Shown: one piece after another, positions 1-5,793 of the stretch
How positions within the stretch are numbered: the first letter of the stretch is position 1
Layout: each line of letters opens with the position of its first letter
DNA from: Candidatus Heimdallarchaeota archaeon
Lineage (GTDB): Archaea > Asgardarchaeota > Heimdallarchaeia > Heimdallarchaeales > Kariarchaeaceae
Reading direction: 5' to 3'
DNA: 7,987 nt
Assembly: GCA_021399405.1 (NCBI GenBank)
Contig: JAAFKL010000072.1
Span: 1-7,987 of the forward strand
Notes under the pieces: generated by a model
Seen by the model: only the letters and a program-made list of their open reading frames with translations
Told to the model about the DNA's origin: nothing
Databases searched by the model: none
Made by a program: the position numbers and the translations under genes

Positions 1-536
1 ACTTTGTGAAGCTCATTTAATACCTTCATATTTGCCAGTGGGGACTCAAAAGACGAGTTGAAATATAATACTCTTCTATTCCAACCACCATTTTTCTTAT
101 ACTTCATCATCTGTAATGCAAGTGATTGACAAAGTTTGGTCTTACCAATTCCAGGCTCACCTACAAGTTCAATAATCGATCCACTTCGGATGCCCACACC
201 GTCAATTGATGAGGTAAAATATCCAGCCCCCAATTCTTCATTTAACTTATCGATATTGGTTTCCAAGTATTCAAATTCCTGTTTCAACTCAGATACAGGT
301 TTCAGATTACTACCCCTTAGCATGATCAGATGCTTGAATAATGTTTTTGCTGTGCTTTCTGATATGCCCTCAATACACTCTATTTCATCTCTGTTCATCA
401 TTAGTAATTGTCGAGCAAGATGAAAATCAGCTCTTTTTAGACCTTGAAGGGCGCGTTCCCTTGCGCTTGGCATCTTGAATGGAACTTCTGCGATGAATTC
501 CTCTATATTCATGTTGAGTAATGTAATTACACTCAT
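1..536 (-). CDS. RadA/Rad51-like recombinase paralogue, C-terminal part cut off by the window edge
   Basis: About 178 residues are present and the reading frame runs off the left edge. The N-terminal ~75 residues contain a helix-hairpin-helix of RadA type, with EGISESTAKTLF at about 57-68, where archaeal RadA has its VAGISEGTA-like segment. A linker leads to the RecA/KaiC-type core, with SGSIIELVGEPGIGKT at 118-133. Its Walker A is G126-E-P-G-I-G-K132-T133. RadA/Rad51 proteins form ATP-dependent filaments on single-stranded DNA for homologous recombination; that is family knowledge. The sequence differs from canonical RadA: after the next strand (VLYFNSSFESP, 156-166) the usual DTEGTF-type segment with its catalytic glutamate is not obvious, which suggests a paralogue. 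The ATG at 536 is chosen over the in-frame ATG at 512 because the TATA box at 560-567 lies 27.5 nt away, giving a leaderless start. Walker B and the DNA-binding loops lie outside the window. The alternative is another HhH plus RecA-fold ATPase of the KaiC/RadB group. Confidence 0.82.
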   Translation of the reverse strand, partial: MSVITLLNMNIEEFIAEVPFKMPSARERALQGLKRADFHLARQLLMMNRDEIECIEGISESTAKTLFKHLIMLRGSNLKPVSELKQEFEYLETNIDKLNEELGAGYFTSSIDGVGIRSGSIIELVGEPGIGKTKLCQSLALQMMKYKKNGGWNRRVLYFNSSFESPLANMKVLNELHK

Positions 537-559
537 AGAATAATTATATGTGATGAATA

Positions 560-567
560 TTATTTAA
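560..567 (-). promoter_or_regulatory. TATA box of the RadA-like gene
   Basis: On the minus strand this reads TTAAATAA inside ACTTAAATAATATTCA. Its centre is 27.5 nt from the ATG at 536, the normal archaeal distance from TATA to transcription start, so the transcript should be leaderless or nearly so. The same 16 bases occur in the promoter of the 188-aa gene (5764). Confidence 0.7.
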
Positions 568-581
568 GTAACCAAGGGTAT

Positions 582-600
582 CGAAAATTTGTCGGTCCGG
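582..600 (+). repeat. Intergenic GTCGGTCCGG repeat, copy 1
   Basis: The sequence is GAAAATTT followed by GTCGGTCCGG at 591-600. The right-hand part is divergent: GGCTAATATTGATAT appears about ten bases further on than in copies 2 and 3. It sits 55 bp upstream of the RadA-like start and is in the same orientation as the other three copies. Confidence 0.75.
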
Positions 601-826
601 TTTTTAATTTCGGCTAATATTGATATTACTCAATTTAAAGCATAGATTGAACAAGAGGGAAATTTTCAGTTAAAGAATATCCTAGGATTACTTTCTTTAT
701 AATATATATTGTAGTTAGTATGATTGAGGTAGGTAAACAATGTATAAGACAATTCACGGCCGATTGATCTTTCGAAATCGGTCTACAACTAATCAAGTAA
801 TGAAGAACACAATTCAACTTTAGTTG

Positions 827-834
827 TTTATATA
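827..834 (+). promoter_or_regulatory. TATA box of the 576-aa gene
   Basis: TTTATATA, centred 27.5 nt upstream of the ATG at 858 and 24.5 nt upstream of the GTG at 855. Both distances fall in the range of the other genes here, so the transcript starts at the coding region and no ribosome binding site is expected. Confidence 0.7.
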
Positions 835-857
835 GATTTCAATACCAAATATATGTG

Positions 858-2588
858 ATGCAACACAAGAAAGAAGATTTCAACTGGGACCTGACTATAT
901 ATCACTCGGGCAGGAAAGCTAATATTAATAGGCTCTACAAACAAGCCATCACTTTTGATAATCTCATACAATTATTCCATGAATTGAGAGAGAATAAAGT
1001 CAGATTCATGACCGATTTGGGCCAAGATAAAATAAATGAAATGAGTAGAGGAGACGTTTTATTCTCCCCAGAAACTGTTGGTAAAGATCAACCAACTTTC
1101 ACCACCAAAGCCGAGTATCTCATGGCCCTATTGTCTGCCCAAGTTGATGTTCTCTGTGCACACATGTGGTATCTTTATCCCTTTAAAATGTACAATTATT
1201 TCAGAAGAAATGGGAAGAGAGATGCGATCACAGCAGTCATCTATATTCTATTCTCTTTGGATACTAACATTTTTGCTGAGGAATTTGTGAATCGGGAGAG
1301 TTCCAAGAAGATTAAGAGGAAGGCAAGATTAGAAAATATGCCACAATATGCTGCGAACAGGAAAAAGTATAATTTTATCATGGAATTACTGGGGAGTAAA
1401 TATCCAACATATGAAGCTATCATGGGAAAAAATACAGACAGAATCCAAGAGGTAAAGGATAGAATAACCTTAGTCACTGTAAATTCAATCAATTGCAATG
1501 TTTCGGAATATGATATGAAATATAAACTACAAGAGGAATCCAATTTCAACTGGTACTATGCGCTTGTACTCCATGCGGATCTATGGCAGATGGACGGATA
1601 TGATATGGATGATCCTACTTTCTTCCTGATGTTCCCAATGATAAGTAGCCTGAATTCAGAGACATTGCAGAGTAAGCAAAAACATCTATTGTCATTTGGG
1701 GCTGAACACAATCTATTGAAGCATGAATTCGAATTCTTGTGTGATAATGAGGAATCTGACAAGGATAATTTTGACTTGTTTCAAGAAAATACCGACTTAT
1801 TGAGTTCAGTTCTTAAAAGCCACATAGGAATAGAAATGACGAGTGAATTACAAATTAAAAAAGCAACAGAAGCAGCCATTTCAGAATTGGATGACATCGA
1901 TCCGAGTTTAGATTGGAAAACTCATCCCTTTCTCCAATCATATGTAACAAATCGTTTATCCAAGCTTGAGGCCATAAGGGAAATCAGATCCAATCCTGAA
2001 GATTATAATGTGATGATGATGACAATGCTGTGTGATAATCTGTTAATATTGCAGGCAAATTGTATTGTAGTAACTCAATCTGATGACCCTGATGTATTCA
2101 TCCTCAATGATAATCAGATCTGGTGGAACGATTTTAGCAAATATATCAAGATGGACAATCCCGCTAGACAAAAAGATATTGATGAATTTCTAAGCGAAAA
2201 TAATTGGCAGGATCTTTATCACAATAACCTACTCACGAAAGAAGAGGAGGAACAAATCATCAGACAAATTGGTGATGTGTTTGGAGATTTCATCCATGAA
2301 ACAGCAGATTTACTACAATTGCGGGGCGAGTCGCTGGAAGTGTTACTACCAACAGAGATGCTTACAGATGAAGAATTAGGCAGATTAGCCAGGTTGTTAA
2401 ACCACGATGAAGAATTGAATATGCTACATACAAATAAATCCCAAATGGATGAGGATTGGCGAATGGCCTTTGGTAATCGGCTGGTGAAATATCTTAAAAC
2501 TTCGATTGAAAGTACTGGGTACTCAATAAGTGAAATGGATAAAGAAGGAATATTTGAGTACCTTACGGGAACAATGAGTTCGAAATAG
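858..2588 (+). CDS. Orphan protein of 576 aa, largely helical
   Basis: I do not recognise this protein. It is long, with no signal peptide and no clear membrane segment. A moderately hydrophobic stretch at about 124-138 (ITAVIYILFSLDTNI) is too short and interrupted to call transmembrane. Residues 148-172 form a basic patch with many Lys and Arg, which could bind nucleic acid. The C-terminal third is acidic and helical (KEEEEQIIRQ near 461-470, then several Glu/Asp-rich helices). Only five cysteines are scattered through it, with no zinc motif. The ATG at 858 is taken as start from the TATA spacing; the adjacent in-frame GTG at 855 would add one residue. It has its own promoter, and the 254-bp gap to the next gene includes repeat copy 2, so an operon is unlikely. 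The uninterrupted frame over 1.7 kb with ordinary composition supports a real gene. The function is unknown. Confidence 0.85.
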   Translation: MQHKKEDFNWDLTIYHSGRKANINRLYKQAITFDNLIQLFHELRENKVRFMTDLGQDKINEMSRGDVLFSPETVGKDQPTFTTKAEYLMALLSAQVDVLCAHMWYLYPFKMYNYFRRNGKRDAITAVIYILFSLDTNIFAEEFVNRESSKKIKRKARLENMPQYAANRKKYNFIMELLGSKYPTYEAIMGKNTDRIQEVKDRITLVTVNSINCNVSEYDMKYKLQEESNFNWYYALVLHADLWQMDGYDMDDPTFFLMFPMISSLNSETLQSKQKHLLSFGAEHNLLKHEFEFLCDNEESDKDNFDLFQENTDLLSSVLKSHIGIEMTSELQIKKATEAAISELDDIDPSLDWKTHPFLQSYVTNRLSKLEAIREIRSNPEDYNVMMMTMLCDNLLILQANCIVVTQSDDPDVFILNDNQIWWNDFSKYIKMDNPARQKDIDEFLSENNWQDLYHNNLLTKEEEEQIIRQIGDVFGDFIHETADLLQLRGESLEVLLPTEMLTDEELGRLARLLNHDEELNMLHTNKSQMDEDWRMAFGNRLVKYLKTSIESTGYSISEMDKEGIFEYLTGTMSSK

Positions 2589-2669
2589 TGATCATTTGGA
2601 ATGAATGACGGATCAATATTTGAATAATCGACTGATAATTCGATTGATAAATCTAAAATCAAATACAAT

Positions 2670-2699
2670 GAAAATCGTCGGTCCGGAAATGGTTGATAT
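2670..2699 (+). repeat. Intergenic GTCGGTCCGG repeat, copy 2
   Basis: GTCGGTCCGG at 2677-2686 is followed by AAATGGTTGATAT. It matches copy 3 at 22 of 23 positions from the first G. The upstream part TGAAAATC resembles the left flank of the other copies. It lies 88 bp after the stop of the 576-aa gene. Confidence 0.85.
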
Positions 2700-2739
2700 T
2701 TATTAATAATTAACCTTCAAGTTCTGATTTCGCACCGAC
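2677..2739 (+). other. Nested inverted repeat formed by repeat copy 2
   Basis: The outer stem pairs GTCGGTCCGGAAAT (2677-2690) with ATTTCGCACCGAC (2727-2739): six pairs, a C-C mismatch, two pairs, a bulged G, then four pairs. Directly inside it, GGTTGAT (2691-2697) pairs with ATTAACC (2709-2715), seven pairs including one G-T. An 11-base spacer separates the two right-hand arms. It could be an RNA structure, a protein-binding palindrome or chance. Copy 3 lacks the matching right arm, so the fold is not shared by the family. Confidence 0.5.
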
Positions 2740-2814
2740 AATAAATTTGGAAAAATATCTTAGATTACTGATCAATCTATAAATTACTAAATTTTTCTCA
2801 AGTACTCCTATTTG

Positions 2815-2822
2815 TTTAAATA
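2815..2822 (+). promoter_or_regulatory. TATA box of the 273-aa gene
   Basis: TTTAAATA, centred 24.5 nt upstream of the ATG at 2843. The spacing supports a leaderless transcript and selects the first of two consecutive ATG codons. Confidence 0.7.
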
Positions 2823-2842
2823 ATTAGAAGTGACGAAAACTG

Positions 2843-3664
2843 ATGATGACCGGCAAACAAACAATTCCCATTACAGGAGTACATCCCATGCTTGCACGAG
2901 CCTGTACCCTACTATATCAGATGGGTGTAATTGTGTTGAAAACCACACACGGATATTATCCTGGAGATCCAGAAGATATCAATGTTTCTCTTAGAACCAA
3001 AGCGTATGAGATAAAGGCAACAGGACCCATAACTAAAGTCGGAGAGGAAATCGATCCCTTGATATTTTACCTTCAAGCCGATGTATTCATAATACAAGAA
3101 TTAATGAAAATATTACCCGAATACTGGCGAGTTGGAGACATACCTGACATTGACGATACTCCAGTACATAGTTTTGATAACCGTGGTCCAGTCTATCAGC
3201 TAGAATACACCCCACCTGAATACATTACTTTTTTGGAAGCGTGGGATGAGGTGAATGAAGAGGTTCTATACGATTTTCTTGAGACGCATGACACTGAACC
3301 GGACCAAAACCCAATGTATGAATATCTTGAATACGTTAGTGGCGAAAGTAATCAAGCAATTGATGATATTAATGTGATACTGCAGGAAGGATTGCCACTT
3401 GATAAATCCCAAATTGATGAACTTAGGAAAAAGGGAGCTGATCTTCTTTCAGAGTCATTGTCAAATCATATAGCTACCTTTACTGATAATATGTACAAAC
3501 ATGCAGCAGATCTACTTCTCCAGAACACGGAACAGGCAGTCCGGTTATCCCATGCCAATTTACAGTTTCATGATATTTTTCATAGTATCGAACACCTACA
3601 CGAGACTTTCGATAGCAGGGATCCCTCAATCTATTCGGAAGATCAGTTGAATTATGAGGAATAA
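2843..3664 (+). CDS. Acidic orphan protein of 273 aa
   Basis: I do not recognise a family. The protein is strongly acidic and has no membrane segment or signal peptide. The N-terminal ~90 residues look like a mixed alpha/beta unit (hydrophobic stretch ACTLLYQMGVIVLKT at 20-34, then YEIKATGPITKV at 55-66). Next comes a Pro/Asp-rich linker (about 99-125) and a mostly helical C-terminal half. Near the end, residues 237-253 carry five histidines (H237, H243, H247, H251, H253), which could bind a metal but match no motif known to me. The start is set by the TATA box 24.5 nt upstream. It is the second of two rightward orphans; the gap has its own promoter and repeat copy 2, so the two are transcribed separately. 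It ends 36 bp from the convergent stop of the next gene. Confidence 0.82.
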   Translation: MMTGKQTIPITGVHPMLARACTLLYQMGVIVLKTTHGYYPGDPEDINVSLRTKAYEIKATGPITKVGEEIDPLIFYLQADVFIIQELMKILPEYWRVGDIPDIDDTPVHSFDNRGPVYQLEYTPPEYITFLEAWDEVNEEVLYDFLETHDTEPDQNPMYEYLEYVSGESNQAIDDINVILQEGLPLDKSQIDELRKKGADLLSESLSNHIATFTDNMYKHAADLLLQNTEQAVRLSHANLQFHDIFHSIEHLHETFDSRDPSIYSEDQLNYEE

Positions 3665-3700
3665 GGAACATAAGTATTTCTCAATGTGGAGGACAAGAAA

Positions 3701-4180
3701 TCAGAATCTCAGGGGTCGATTTTCTTCAAAAGTATTATGCAAATATCGGATTAATGAACGGATATCTTGCCTGTAACCTGTAAATTCAGAAGAAGTTACT
3801 ATATCATTATCATCCAGAAAATGAATTGTCAACCCAAATCTGGCCTTAAAATAGATAATCACCAAGGTAATCACAAAGCCCGTAAAAAAGATAGGATATA
3901 GCCACGGGATGATGTAACCCCTCCATTCCAAGAAGAATAAAAGCAGAACTACAATTGGAGTTATAATAAAAAGAAATCTGTTTTCTAATCTAACTAACCG
4001 TTTTAAATTATCCACTTTGTTTATACTGCTAAGTGATATCTCCTTATTAATTATCTTATCATCTGAATCGAATATCAAGAAACCATCGCTTGACCTCATG
4101 ATACCCATTTTATTATCGCATGATATTTGGCGATGAAAATTGCTTTGATCTGTTCTATTTGTGTAGACTTTAGAGTCCAT
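3701..4180 (-). CDS. Small membrane-hairpin protein of 159 aa, paralogue A
   Basis: I do not recognise a named family. The layout is a soluble N-terminal part with short beta-like strands (CDNKMGIMRSSDGFLIFDSDD, residues 21-41), two hydrophobic helices at about 69-84 and 92-111 with a short WRG turn between them, and a soluble C-terminal tail. The tail holds RFG at 114-116, LDDND at 122-126 and FTGYRQDI at 133-140. The upstream gene (4236-4742) has the same layout and the same tail motifs, so the two arose by tandem duplication. The pattern of a membrane hairpin between beta-rich halves recalls bacterial PH-like membrane proteins, but that is only an impression. The ATG is fixed by the TATA box at 4201-4208. 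The gene has its own promoter in the 55-bp gap to its paralogue. The function is unknown. Confidence 0.82.
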   Translation of the reverse strand: MDSKVYTNRTDQSNFHRQISCDNKMGIMRSSDGFLIFDSDDKIINKEISLSSINKVDNLKRLVRLENRFLFIITPIVVLLLFFLEWRGYIIPWLYPIFFTGFVITLVIIYFKARFGLTIHFLDDNDIVTSSEFTGYRQDIRSLIRYLHNTFEENRPLRF

Positions 4181-4200
4181 ACTAATATAAGGTTCAAATT

Positions 4201-4208
4201 TTATTTAA
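4201..4208 (-). promoter_or_regulatory. TATA box of paralogue A
   Basis: The minus strand reads TTAAATAA within ACTTAAATAAAATTT, centred 24.5 nt from the ATG at 4180. The start region reads TATTAGTATG, identical to the starts at 4742 and 5764. Confidence 0.7.
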
Positions 4209-4235
4209 GTAAAGAAAGAGATCGATCAATAAATA

Positions 4236-4742
4236 TTAAACAAAATTAAGAACCATTTCCTCCCCTTTTTTCTCAACAATCTTGGTAAGCTCACCCAAAA
4301 CCGTCTTCATAAGCAGATGAATGTCTTTCTTATACCCAGTAAATTTTGTACTTATCAATTTGTCATTATTATCCAGATGAGAGATAATTACACCAAATCT
4401 CATGGAGAAATATAGACCAATAAATGCGATTGCGATTGAAAAGTAGAAACCTGACATCACATACAGTTCAGTTAGACCAACGCTTTCATAATATAACACA
4501 ATGAGTGCCATTATAGGTGTGGCCAGATAGATCAGTAGATTGCCTAGTTTTTCATATCCGTCTAGATCCTGAATCTTCTTGATCTTTTCATAGTTGATTG
4601 ATTCTTCCACTTGTTGATCGTTAGATATGAATTTGAGTGTGCCAACCCAAGAGCAAATTACACCCTTGTGTTCATTACATTTTACCCGACAGAGATAATG
4701 TTGAATTCTCATTTTCATTTTTCCAGAGAATAGTCCCAGCAT
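4236..4742 (-). CDS. Small membrane-hairpin protein of 168 aa, paralogue B
   Basis: This is a paralogue of the protein encoded at 3701-4180. The N-terminal part contains cysteines C18, C22 and C30 and a GTLKFIS strand at 34-40, matching GFLIFDS in paralogue A. Two hydrophobic helices follow at about 68-85 and 93-112. The tail carries RFG at 115-117, LDNND at 123-127 and FTGYKKDI at 134-141. It ends with a charged helix (LTKIVEKKGEEM, about 152-163) that paralogue A lacks. The start is placed at ATG 4742 because the TATA box at 4763-4770 is centred 24.5 nt upstream. The longer in-frame version from TTG 4778 would begin upstream of that box and is unlikely. The mature topology would put both soluble parts on the same side of the membrane. 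The function is unknown; a sensor or membrane-anchoring role is speculation. Confidence 0.82.
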   Translation of the reverse strand: MLGLFSGKMKMRIQHYLCRVKCNEHKGVICSWVGTLKFISNDQQVEESINYEKIKKIQDLDGYEKLGNLLIYLATPIMALIVLYYESVGLTELYVMSGFYFSIAIAFIGLYFSMRFGVIISHLDNNDKLISTKFTGYKKDIHLLMKTVLGELTKIVEKKGEEMVLNFV

Positions 4743-4762
4743 ACTAATAATTAATGCCAAAT

Positions 4763-4770
4763 CTATATAA
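4763..4770 (-). promoter_or_regulatory. TATA box of paralogue B
   Basis: The minus strand reads TTATATAG, centred 24.5 nt from the ATG at 4742. It rules out the longer TTG start at 4778, which lies upstream of the box. Confidence 0.68.
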
Positions 4771-4805
4771 GAAAACAATGCTAGTAGAAAGACTACAAAA
4801 AAAAC

Positions 4806-4843
4806 AAAATCAAGAAAAATGTCGGTCCGGAAATGGCTGATAT
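4806..4843 (+). repeat. Intergenic GTCGGTCCGG repeat, copy 3
   Basis: AAAATCAAGAAAAAT is followed by GTCGGTCCGG at 4821-4830 and AAATGGCTGATAT at 4831-4843. The left flank shares 14 identical bases with copy 4 and the right part matches copy 2, so this is the most complete copy. It lies in the divergent gap between paralogue B and the 51-aa gene. Confidence 0.85.
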
Positions 4844-4924
4844 AGGAAAAAATCCACCTTTATAATCTTAGGAACGATTAATGTCGATCGAATGATACAC
4901 TTGAAAAGATGTCCCTTGTTCTAG

Positions 4925-4932
4925 TTTATATA
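4925..4932 (+). promoter_or_regulatory. TATA box of the 51-aa gene
   Basis: TTTATATA, centred 26.5 nt upstream of the ATG at 4955, the same geometry as the larger genes. This promoter is the main support for the small gene. Confidence 0.65.
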
Positions 4933-4954
4933 ATTAATGAGACATAATAATCCC

Positions 4955-5110
4955 ATGGGAAAGCATAAACAGCAATATATCGCTATTCAGAATATGATAC
5001 GTTATGTGGAACTTGAAATAAAAAATCTTCAACTTGTGAAAGGAGAGGAGAGCAATTTCCTGAGATGCTTATCAAGAGAAATCTTGCAACTAAACGAGAG
5101 CAGAAATTGA
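4955..5110 (+). CDS. Small leaderless gene, 51-aa charged helical protein
   Basis: A short open frame runs from ATG 4955 to TGA 5110. The product starts MGKHKQQYIAIQNMIRYVEL and is rich in Lys, Glu, Gln and Arg, with hydrophobic residues spaced as in one or two amphipathic helices. It has a single cysteine (C38) and no membrane segment. It is too short for a family assignment. The case for it is the well-formed TATA box at the standard distance, an ATG exactly where a leaderless transcript should begin, and its position alone between divergent paralogue B and the convergent 188-aa gene. Repeat copies 3 and 4 flank it on both sides, so the gene sits in a unit of about 330 bp. The alternative is that the promoter drives a non-coding RNA with a chance reading frame. 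Confidence 0.55.
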   Translation: MGKHKQQYIAIQNMIRYVELEIKNLQLVKGEESNFLRCLSREILQLNESRN

Positions 5111-5131
5111 TTTATTTTATTGTGAATAAAT

Positions 5132-5158
5132 TGAAAATCAAGAAAAAGTGTCGGTCTG
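5132..5158 (+). repeat. Intergenic GTCGGTC repeat, copy 4 (divergent right end)
   Basis: AAAATCAAGAAAAA (5134-5147) is identical to copy 3; GTCGGTC follows at 5150-5156, then the sequence diverges (TGTTAGATCG instead of CGGAAATGGC). It lies between the convergent stops of the 51-aa and 188-aa genes. Confidence 0.75.
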
Positions 5159-5167
5159 TTAGATCGA
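5134..5167 (-). terminator. Terminator-like hairpin and T-tract after the 188-aa gene
   Basis: On the minus strand, TCGATCT (5167-5161) can pair with AGACCGA (5157-5151) around a 3-base loop: seven pairs including one G-T. It is followed by the T-rich CTTTTTCTTGATTTT. It starts about 30 nt beyond the stop at 5198. Archaeal termination mainly needs the T-tract; the hairpin is extra. It is formed by repeat copy 4. Confidence 0.5.
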
Positions 5168-5197
5168 AATAAAGCTATGCCTTCGAATTGATTTTTA

Positions 5198-5764
5198 TCA
5201 TTCAAAATCCTTTATTATGTACACTGCAAATGATTTATCTTCCAGCAGTTTTCTGAGTGAATCAAGTAATTTCTCACCAATTTCAATTCTGAAATCTTCG
5301 CTGTATTCACAATTATCAACTGGCTCTGCCGTATTCTCTAAAAGGAAATCTCTGGAATATATCCTACTGGGAATATGTACGACAACCTCTTCATCTATCA
5401 GACCAATACTCATACTGTACTCAATGAAGAAAAGTTCCATCCTTTTGAGTATTGTCCCAACAGCAATACTGATCTGACTCTCTCCCATCTCACTCAATTG
5501 TTTAAGTGAGTCACCCTCAAAGAAATTAAGATGCTTGTTGAATTCATCCCAGGATATTTCTTTGTAATCTGAAAAAACTATTTTATCGATTCCTGATTCT
5601 ATTGGATCGCTATCTTTCTCAGTGACTACAAACATGACCGAAATAGCGGATTCAAGATCAGCAACCGTTACCATAAATTTAATATCGTAATCCTTCACAT
5701 TATTTTTTATATGGTCAATTAATTCTAAAAGTTCATGAACTGTTTGTCGATTGTCTTTGACCAT
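5198..5764 (-). CDS. Acidic orphan protein of 188 aa
   Basis: I do not recognise this protein. It is soluble and acidic, with no signal peptide or membrane helix. A predicted helix at about 7-24 is followed by a strand-rich part (IKFMVTVADLESAISVMFVV, 28-47). Next is an acidic loop with tryptophan (EISWDEF, 69-75), a long helix at about 86-120 and a final alpha/beta unit ending FAVYIIKDFE. The C-terminal helix KLLDSLRKLLED is amphipathic. The start is fixed by the TATA box at 5786-5793 and by the TATTAGTATG start sequence shared with the two membrane paralogues. It also shares 16 promoter bases with the RadA-like gene, suggesting common control with either or both. A terminator-like hairpin follows its stop. 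The function is unknown. Confidence 0.82.
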   Translation of the reverse strand: MVKDNRQTVHELLELIDHIKNNVKDYDIKFMVTVADLESAISVMFVVTEKDSDPIESGIDKIVFSDYKEISWDEFNKHLNFFEGDSLKQLSEMGESQISIAVGTILKRMELFFIEYSMSIGLIDEEVVVHIPSRIYSRDFLLENTAEPVDNCEYSEDFRIEIGEKLLDSLRKLLEDKSFAVYIIKDFE

Positions 5765-5785
5765 ACTAATACTAGTGTGTGAATA

Positions 5786-5793
5786 TTATTTAA
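5786..5793 (-). promoter_or_regulatory. TATA box of the 188-aa gene
   Basis: The minus strand reads TTAAATAA within ACTTAAATAATATTCA, centred 25.5 nt from the ATG at 5764, so the transcript should be leaderless. The 16-base block is identical to that in the RadA-like promoter. Confidence 0.72.

Larger units (their letters stand above)
537..857. other. Divergent gene-free gap of 321 bp
   Basis: The gap lies between the leftward RadA-like gene and the rightward 576-aa gene. It holds the TATA boxes of both (560-567 and 827-834) and repeat copy 1 (582-600). It also has a good TATA-like sequence, TTTATAAT, at 696-703 with no start codon at the expected distance. Finally it has a possible 7-bp hairpin, GCCGATT (759-765) with AATCGGT (776-782). 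I see no convincing protein gene. A minus-strand open frame across 635-817 lacks a correctly spaced promoter and looks accidental. Confidence 0.6.

Noticed and set aside
136..423. Plus-strand 95-codon open frame near the left edge
   Set aside because: It is opposite the RadA-like coding sequence, whose Walker A motif and HhH make the minus strand the real frame.
740..823. Possible 27-aa gene starting ATG 740 in the divergent gap
   Set aside because: The TATA-like box at 696-703 is about 40 nt upstream, unlike every other gene here, and the frame is too short to judge.
545..860. TATATGTGATG occurring at 545-555 and 850-860
   Set aside because: The 11-base match falls in opposite functional contexts (inside a leftward promoter and at a rightward start) and is AT-rich enough to be chance.
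2219..2668. Minus-strand 149-codon frame under the end of the 576-aa gene
   Set aside because: It is serine-rich low-complexity translation typical of an antisense shadow, and it has no correctly placed promoter.
4743..4778. N-terminal extension of paralogue B starting at TTG 4778
   Set aside because: It would begin upstream of the TATA box at 4763-4770, which fits the ATG at 4742, and the added residues have no counterpart to support them.
591..5160. Integron-like attC cassette array suggested by the regular repeats
   Set aside because: No GTTRRRY/RYYYAAC core sites, no integrase, genes in both orientations between repeats, and the hairpin is not shared by the copies.
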